A DNA stretch of 64,000 bases from Astrocystis sublimbata (Eukaryota > Ascomycota > Sordariomycetes > Xylariales > Xylariaceae): contig JAJNNY010000003.1 in NCBI GenBank assembly GCA_022453515.1, positions 868,001 through 932,000 on the forward strand. The letters are read 5' to 3'. Made by a program: the position numbers and the translations under genes. Under the pieces are notes generated by a model. The model did not search any database and had not been told where the DNA came from. It saw nothing but the letters and a program-made list of their open reading frames with translations. The first letter of the stretch is position 1; each line of letters opens with the position of its first letter. Shown here piece by piece: positions 56,937-64,000 of this stretch.

Positions 56937-58897
56937 CGTGGATTACATTACGGTCGGATGTTTCGGATGAAGAATCCGACTTTTTCGTTAGTCACTCTCA
57001 GAGCCAAGTCTCGTTTCGGTCTTCGCGAGGTTGTGCAAGCCGAGCCGAGATAGAGGGATACAGGCTCATTACATAGCCATGGCTCTTTTGCATTGCGCCG
57101 GCGTTCGTGGCTTGCTTCTTTGCCTATACTTTAATTTTGGATGGGGAGGGATATGGGAAAGGTACGGAAAGAAAAGGATGCTCTTGTAAGACATGGTTTT
57201 TTCATGTCTCTGCGGTATGCTGTGGCATATTAAAAGATACGTGTTCCTCAATGATACCATGATATTTTGATCCTGTTGTCAGCAAGTACTGTGTATTGTG
57301 ACGATAATGTATTTCTTCTGAGACGAGTTACGCGGTTTCTTCAATCCGAGGTAATTGTGTTATCGACAACGCCATGAGGCTTTGGTGATGTTGCTATAAA
57401 ACGTTTGCAGCTATCATACGGAATTCCCATCGACATCCAATCGTTTACAGGTAACTTGACATTCTCGAAAAGGGGCTTGTGCTTTACAACATCACCCTAG
57501 ATTTACGACCTCCAGTCGCTGCTCTATCCTAAACGCCGCCTTTGCCCACAATATAAACCTAGAATGACGCAGGATGGAATGCACGTAAATAAGTAGCACG
57601 TGCTGCTAGCTAACTACTTCAGCAGCCGGTGTTGGGATATTACCTAGAGAAAGAAGGAAGCATGTGAACATAGTACACAATGCATAGTCTTTCTTTTTTT
57701 TAACCTCAGAGCCTGAGTTATTGTGGTCGATGGTACTTCTGTGACTGGTTATGAGATTTATTTCATTCCGAAAACAACTTGAAGCTTGCTTGATGATGTT
57801 TCCAATAAGAGTAATCCTTGGCGATGTGAATATTTCCTATTTAGGAAAGATCTTGCAAAGCTTGTTGCTACTTCTGCCAGCCCATCTCCAGGGTCGCTAC
57901 TACATACCTACGTAGGTAGGTATGCATGCTAGGTTGGTTGTCTTCGCACTAATGTCGGAATGGCCCGTATCTCTAACAATGCTATAATTAATTGCTTGAA
58001 TACATCTTCATCTTGGAATTCAAATGTAGCATGACTGACTACCCATGCTATCTTACGGCTCTCGGCCTAACTTGCCATTATTGTCTGAACGCTGTGTAAC
58101 TAACCCATCCCCCTGTTGCATGATATTCATAATAATCACCTGATGGTGCCGATTGTCCATCACCGGAAGCACGTGGGCTGGGTTGATTGAGCCTCACTCA
58201 CCACTTCACTCATGCTGTGGTGAACAGATGTATGTAGCATATGTAGAACATCGGATGAAAGAATGGAACAATCACGATAAAAAAAAAGAAGAAAAAAAAG
58301 TAACGCGAATCGCGAAAAGGGAAACCGCGTTCTGTGTAGCGCATATAGAAACCAAGTGACGCTGACAACAGGTTTACTTCGGTTGTTCCCAAATCGGGCC
58401 GGTCTCGGGGTGAATCGGCAGCAGTCTCAGACAATTGAACCAATATATTGGAAGGCTGGATAATAATAGGCTCGGCATAGCATGGCATGGCATAGTCATT
58501 TCATCAGTATATATCATTACCCAGCAACATAAAACGTAAACAAGGACTGTCTACGAGGCTGGTCGTGTTTAACAGAGACATGGTAAACCCGTGGCAGTCA
58601 GTCAGTCATGTAATTAAGGTTATCGCTTGTCGATACCCTCGCATCTATACTATAGCGAGTGGATACCACATGGTTAGCTTTCACTAGTGCATGATCTTAA
58701 AAGCTGCAAATGGTGTTCAATACTAGTATATTTGGGTAGTCGTGCTTTTGGGTGACAAGACTGTCTTAGTGTTTAAGCATTATCATTACTCATACAAACT
58801 CCGCCTTCGAGTCTTTTTTGTTCTTTTGATGAGCCCCACGTCTTCGTCCTGCTAGAATTACCAACATCCCGTAGAAACCCGGATCAAAGCTCCCAGC
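56937..58897. other. Convergent intergenic region
   Basis: Between the 3' ends of UTP15 and the Bys1-like gene. It contains an A-rich tract at 58279-58301 and a palindromic CATACCTACGTAGGTAGGTATG at about 57904-57925. No gene is supported. Confidence 0.45.
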
Positions 58898-59441
58898 TTA
58901 AGCGCAGATGGTAGCAGTCAGGTTGACGGGCTGGGGGCATCCGAAGACCTTCTTGGTGGCCGGGGTGCTGTAGCAGCTGGCCTTATTAGCGGCACAATCG
59001 AACACCATGCAGCCCTCGCCGGGGGTCAAGGTGTTGCGCGACTTGGCAAAGGGGTTGCCGAATTCGGTGCTGAGCTCGTCTATTGAGAAACATTGTGTCA
59101 GCACTTGTATCACGGGCAGCACAAAGGACGACGGCCAACCCGGCCTTGTATTACTCACAGTAGGCGTAGTCGGGGTTGGAGGAGAAGGAGTAGCCGAAGA
59201 ACAGAGGGTCGGTCAGAGTCTTGGTTGTCGCAATCTTGACGGTCGAGCCGGATTTGCGGAAGTTCTCGGAGAAGGACTTTCCAGGGGCGACAGTGGTCAG
59301 AGCACTGGAGGCGCTGCCGTCGAAGGGAACGGACTGGACGTAGATGTTGGTCTTGCAGGTGTTCTTAACAACAGCCTTCTGGGCAGAGACGCCGGAGGCG
59401 AGGAGGGCAGCACCCATGATGGTGGCGAAAGAGAACTGCAT
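58898..59441 (-). CDS. Bys1-like small secreted protein
   Basis: Two exons, 59441-59159 and 59079-58898, across a 79-base intron; 154 residues. The first 20 residues (MQFSFATIMGAALLASGVSA) are a signal peptide. The mature protein begins QKAVVKNTCKTNIYVQSVPF and continues with APGKSFSENFRKSGSTVKI, then ELSTEFGNPFAKSRNTL. This is the thaumatin-like beta-sandwich pattern of the Bys1 (blastomyces yeast-phase-specific) family, widespread in plant- and animal-associated fungi with no established function. Six cysteines, mostly near the C-terminus (GEGCMVFDC, ASCYS, FGCPQP, TICA), are likely to form disulphides. A TATA element upstream and the sharp signal sequence suggest an abundantly expressed secreted protein. 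Confidence 0.85.
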
Positions 59442-62400
59442 TTTGACGGATTGGATTAAGAGGTAGATGCTTGGGAAGCGGATGAGAAGTTGAGTAGGTG
59501 CTCTGTGAAATAGTCGGGAGGACTGAAGTGAGTGATCTGCGAGTGGTTGATGATGCGAGCTGGAATGGGACCATGGACTAGCGACGGTGTGCTCCCTTTA
59601 TATGTTGAGATCAATGTCCCTTGGCATAGGCGAGCCAGGCTACGTGGGTGATGGATGGATGGATGGCCTTGCTGCTTGCCAACGATGTACTACCTTACCT
59701 TGGATGCTCAGGGTGCTACGGGACGGCAGTGTCGGCAGTGTCGTGTTCGCGTAGTCACGGCCGGGCCGGGTAGGGCGATACTCACTCATGCTCTGGCTCA
59801 TGCTGCTTTACGCATTCGGCCGCCCAAGTCTGCTTGAGCCTGCTCGAGGAGAGGACGAGCGTGTGATGGACCATGGATGCTGCCCTTGGGTGGCCGGTGA
59901 TGTCGGCTGAGATGTGGGGTGAGCTCAGTCGTCGCTAGCATCGTTCTGGCATCGCAACATCCACAAATGAGCAGAAATGAGGAATGGGGTGAGCGATACG
60001 AGCCGCAACTGCTCGTATTACCCTGGCGAGCCTAGCAGACCAGCCCTGAGGTATCCAGTTCCTGCCCCAGTCGCCGCGGGTAGCGATGTATCATGTAGCA
60101 ATGTACAGTAGCATCGCCCCAAGCGAGCCCAAGCATAAGGGCAGGTGGAGGGAGGTCCATCGATCGTGGCTTCTGCCAGATGGGCCTCGATGGGCAACGA
60201 CAGCCGTGCGGCCTATCACAGCCCCGACTCGCCCGACCTCGAGCCCATCTGCTCCTGCCCATGCTCATGCCTCATGCCTTCCAAGGCCAGCACGCTCGAG
60301 CAAGGGTTCATCCCCGCATGATTGATGCCGGCTGCTCAACCCGCTCAGACCCGCTTCGTTGTCAGGAAACCGCTGTCTGCCGCTGCACCGGCACTAGGCT
60401 CTCCACTCCAATACGGAAATCTCACCGCTAAACCCAGCCGCCCCCCTCTCTTAGCATCCCGATCTTATATCATGTTCTCGCTATCATCCTGGTCCTTACC
60501 TACACAACTAGGCACGGACTAAGTCAGTATTCTTGACCATGCGTTACGGTGCTTACGGTTCAGCAACAAGTGATACCTACTGAGTATGTAACTGTCGTCT
60601 AACTCAAATCTATTACGCAATCAATTGGTATCGAACAGATACCCTCCCTAGTCAAGCATCAGACTAGAAGCATTGGGTATTCGCGCTTAGCTCTCAATGA
60701 TCTATGCCCAGCCAATAAACGGAGCGGGGCAATGTTGTCATGACTGTTGTGTTCGGCAACTTCTCTCGTCAATTGAAGGATCTTCGCATTGGTCGTTGAG
60801 CGTAACAGTGCTGATTGCTATGTAAATTATCTACTCAAGCACGTCAAGGTCAGCTTTCCGATCGGGAAAATATCGTGATCCTTAACGTCGTCATTATGCC
60901 TTCCAGGTTACATTCCAACGTTGCATGAGCCGCTACGATCGAGTGGGGTTGCTGTGTGAAATTGGGGAGTTGCGCTAGGCGGCATAACTGCCATGCTATC
61001 GTATCGGCCAATTGCTACACCGAGTCGCTCCAACATCCACAATCACCATTCACAACAACTCATCCCCATGACCAACAATCTATCTGCGAAACCAATATCC
61101 GCCTTCATTTCGGCCATGAGAACATCGCTCAAGCAGAGCGAAATACTTTTATTGCGAGCCGCGTGTTTAGTTCAAAGGCATAGAATGAATCTGAATGATA
61201 ATAATATAGTACTTTCAGAAAGAACGTTTCCGCAATAATAAATCATAAACGTAACCACCTACAGCACCCGGATTTGAATTAGATTTACATCACGACACAG
61301 TATAATCTCAACCAATCAGAAAACGGCTCAATCTCACTTCGCCGTGCAACACGGGTAGACAACTGCCACTCTGTGCTGCGCCTCTCGTGTCCTGGCACAC
61401 CCCACTGGCTAGCTCACGGGCATGACAGGGGCTCATTGAGGCTCAAAAAGTCAGCTTGATATTTTCTCATAATCTGGCCAAAAGTCTCTTTCGATCCGAA
61501 TGCTAATCATGCGACCTGGTATACAGCTTTGATAGTTATAGCGACGACCAGATACGTGTTTCACCTTGCTTCTCGTGCTGACTGCAGATTTTCGTTGACT
61601 AAGTAGAAGCCCGCGATGTTACGTAGCATAACAAGGGATGAATGTCCTAACAGGCATAGAATCTTTGTAAGTGGTATTTGCCCTTCCGGCGACTATTAGG
61701 AATAAAATGAGTGTCATTGTTCAGAACCTTCGACCAGCACCTCAAGTCTTTTGCTTCAACATTGAGCTACGGAGAAGTACGCACTTAGACTAATTTGATG
61801 ACAACTTGTGCTCATTTGTAAGTGATAACAGAGAAGGCCAGTGGGATAATGCCATCGTAACTTCCTTATGAAAAAAGCAAGACAGAATAGTAACCATATT
61901 GACTGACTATGTCAACTATTTGTTTGATAGGCACGGTTACAGGTACTCAGTCCTAAGTATCACTTCAAATGACAAGGGTGGTTAGAGTAGAATTCAACTC
62001 ATACTCATACTCATAAATAGAGCAGTATATCTTACTCACATTGAGTTGCAAACATCATTTAAGGGGGGTATGCAACAGTAGTTCATGCTCATAATCACAG
62101 ATTTGTGCTAAAAGTCCTTGCCCATGAAAACATTGCACTTAAGGGACTGCCGGTTCCCGAATGTTGAGCGTGCCTCAAGCCGCCAGTTATGGAATATAAG
62201 GCTCCGGCTGGATTGCAAATTTCAACCAGATTAGTTCTAGTTTTCCTACTTAACTCCTTCGTCCTATTTTTAAAAAGATGAATCGGTAATCACAATAGCT
62301 TAGGTTAGCAACTTGGAGCTTCGTTTTAGAATCGTTTCTGTAACTCAATATAGGACAATATCAAATAACTAGTAATAAATGTGCAACGAATACGATACTA

Positions 62401-62672
62401 ACTTGTCTGATAGCCAATGCTTTACTGTATGATTCAGATACTGGGACGTAAAAACATCATTATGATTTGATTGTCGGCAAAATTCAGCTAAATTTCGGCC
62501 GATGTGCATTTCTGATCAGGTAGCTAGGCCCAAGCCCTACATAGAAAACCAGCCCCTTTCCCTGCGTGGTCATCCCGATCCGCAACATTCTCACTCATCT
62601 ACTCATCGAACTGAGTATAGACCACAGCTGACCCTAGCTAAATTGCGTCCTTATCATGAAGCCTTTACGAGC
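59442..62672. other. Intergenic, no gene supported
   Basis: Bys1-like upstream region, then 2.5 kb of increasingly AT-rich sequence. It includes a small (ACTCAT)3 repeat near 61997-62014. I see no coding frame, transposon relic or RNA gene. Confidence 0.45.
59597..59603 (-). promoter_or_regulatory. TATA box of the Bys1-like gene
   Basis: ATATAAA on the minus strand lies about 156 bases before the ATG at 59441, in the right place for a TATA element with a leader of about 120 bases. Confidence 0.6.
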
Positions 62673-63094
62673 TTACTCGTAAGGCCAGATGGGGTGGGAC
62701 CAGCCGTTGTTGTGGTTGTCTTTGTTGCCATGGTCCTCAGACTTTTCCTTCATGGCGTTCTTCAGGATCTGGTCCAGTTCCTCCTTCCAAGCCACTGTAA
62801 CACTCAAATTAGTTCCTGCTCTCAATTGTAGAATAGAGATGGTGGCCTTTGTTACTTACTGACTTCGAAGAGCGGATCCATGCGGCTACGGTCCTTGAGA
62901 ACAGCTTTGCCTTCTAAAACACCCCAAAAAGGTCAGAAATTAGTATCCGATACGTCATATTAAACCCGACATGAGAAAAGAGAAGGAGAAGGGCTGTGCT
63001 AGGAATTCAAAGGCGTACCGGCATCGCCAGCGGGTGCTGCTGCCACAAAAGGGGCCAAAACGGCACCGATGATCAGGATGAGCTTGGACTGCAT
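62673..63094 (-). CDS. Small secreted protein of 83 residues, no known family
   Basis: Three exons on the minus strand, 63094-63019, 62913-62860 and 62794-62673, total 252 bases; all introns are GT..AG and the phases agree. No single reading frame reveals the gene, because its longest exon is 122 bases. Residues 1-20 are a typical signal peptide (MQSKLILIIGAVLAPFVAAA). The mature peptide has no cysteine. It has a basic KDRSRMDPLFE segment, a short helix (WKEELDQILKNAMKEKSED, 46-64) and an Asn/His/Trp-rich end (HGNKDNHNNGWSHPIWPYE). A TATA box 139 bases upstream supports expression. It may be an effector-like or signalling peptide, but nothing in the sequence shows a function. Confidence 0.68.
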
Positions 63095-64000
63095 CGTGCT
63101 GAGTTGATTTTTGGAACGCGGTGGTTTCAGTGAAGCTATGAGTTTGGTTCTGGAGGTGTGTTGCTCAGGAGAGATGAAGAGGTGGTGTGTGATGAGGAAA
63201 GAAAAGACTTTTCAACGTAGGCCTGACGCTGATATTTATAATCATTTCATATCGCAAGAACCTGACTAAGGCAGTCGGAATAAAGTGCCGATGGATTTAC
63301 GACTCACCATGTGGCTTACCGGTGAAAGAATGTCTTGCAACAGCTCTGCCGGTATCAGACTAGATATGTGCTCTATGTTTCCTTTCCCCTCACAGACTGC
63401 ATCAGGTGAGTTGGTGTTCAAGGGGTCAACTTCGTAAGTTCCGGGCAGTGATGCTTCATCGAGTACCCATTTGGAAGATAGGATACCGAAGAGCCAGTAA
63501 TGATACTGGAATTTGAAGCATGGTGACTTACCCCTCAGAACTATTGACTCGCAACCCCACGTTCTTGCTTGTGGCGGCGACTATCGTGCAAACTACGGAG
63601 TCAGGATATGCATAGACCTCCTTGAACATCGTCGAGATCGTCTTATCTCTAATACCGGCTCTAAGACATGGCGGCACAGACTCACCCTTACAATTCCAGC
63701 TCGATACCCGTTTCTGCCCGTTGCCCCATAGATCTTCTGAGAGACGGCGTGAGTTGCACATCTGATTTTCAGATAAGAATTGATACGCCTCTTGAAGTAA
63801 TGAGAATCATTATCCAGCTGACGCAAAATATCGGCGTTTACCGTAATAAGCCTGTATCTGTTCTTGTTTCAAAACATCCCCTCATCAAGATATCGCCAAG
63901 TCAAAGTCAACCACACCGGAAGATGCGCCGGTTCCGTGGCCCCACGGAGTTCCTTGCAGACGATCTGGTACATGTAGGTTCACCAATAGCCCGAGACCAT
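63095..64000. other. Right flank, no gene supported
   Basis: Upstream region of the 83-residue protein gene, then non-coding sequence to the window end. Overlapping frames at 63513-63826 have no recognisable product, but an exon of a gene running off the window cannot be excluded. Confidence 0.45.
63233..63240 (-). promoter_or_regulatory. TATA box of the 83-residue secreted protein gene
   Basis: TATAAATA on the minus strand lies about 139 bases before the ATG at 63094. Confidence 0.6.

Overview
This is a stretch of nuclear chromosome from a filamentous ascomycete (Pezizomycotina; I lean towards Sordariomycetes, but only from remembered protein resemblance). The evidence is short spliceosomal introns with GT..AG ends and CTAAC/CTGAC branch sites, widely spaced single genes on both strands, fungus-restricted proteins (Vac7-like, Mug65-like, Bys1-like, fungal S41 peptidase), and no operons, tRNAs, CRISPR arrays or recognisable transposon genes. 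I recognise 19 protein-coding genes. Several were assembled from exons by matching splice sites and reading phase; in each model the exon lengths sum to a whole number of codons.

Layout. 0.6-5.8 kb: a secreted S41-family peptidase converging on a hemerythrin-like protein. 7.3-9.0 kb: a dysferlin-domain (Mug65-like) protein. 10.8-17.7 kb: a small membrane-anchored protein of the 'calcofluor white hypersensitive' family, the 18S rRNA dimethyltransferase Dim1 (16 exons), and, divergent from Dim1, the spliceosomal Prp6/Prp1 protein. 18.6-21.4 kb: a Vac7-like regulator of vacuolar PI(3,5)P2. 21.4-28.0 kb: 6.6 kb without a gene I can support. 28.0-34.6 kb: a coiled-coil protein, then divergent ribosomal protein genes eL30 and uL16. 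36.8-43.3 kb: two long fungal proteins of unknown function. 45.1-49.7 kb: an aldo/keto reductase and a small secreted protein. 50.8-56.9 kb: a single-pass membrane protein with two PPxY motifs, TFIIH subunit Tfb5, a dienoyl-CoA isomerase and, divergent from it, the U3 processome protein Utp15. 58.9-63.1 kb: two small secreted proteins (Bys1-like, and an 83-residue orphan). Four of the conserved genes (Dim1, Utp15, eL30, uL16) serve ribosome production; otherwise neighbours look functionally unrelated.

The most notable result is a family of near-identical-length introns (155-160 bp) that are related in sequence although they sit in three unrelated genes: one in the Mug65-like gene, two in the aldo/keto reductase, one in the small secreted protein gene. 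All are in the sense orientation, span exactly GT..AG, and share a central inverted repeat whose arms show paired (compensatory) changes between copies. They fit introner-like elements, i.e. mobile introns that spread copies of themselves. The very intron-rich Dim1 gene in the same window may be an older product of the same kind of intron gain, though that is inference.
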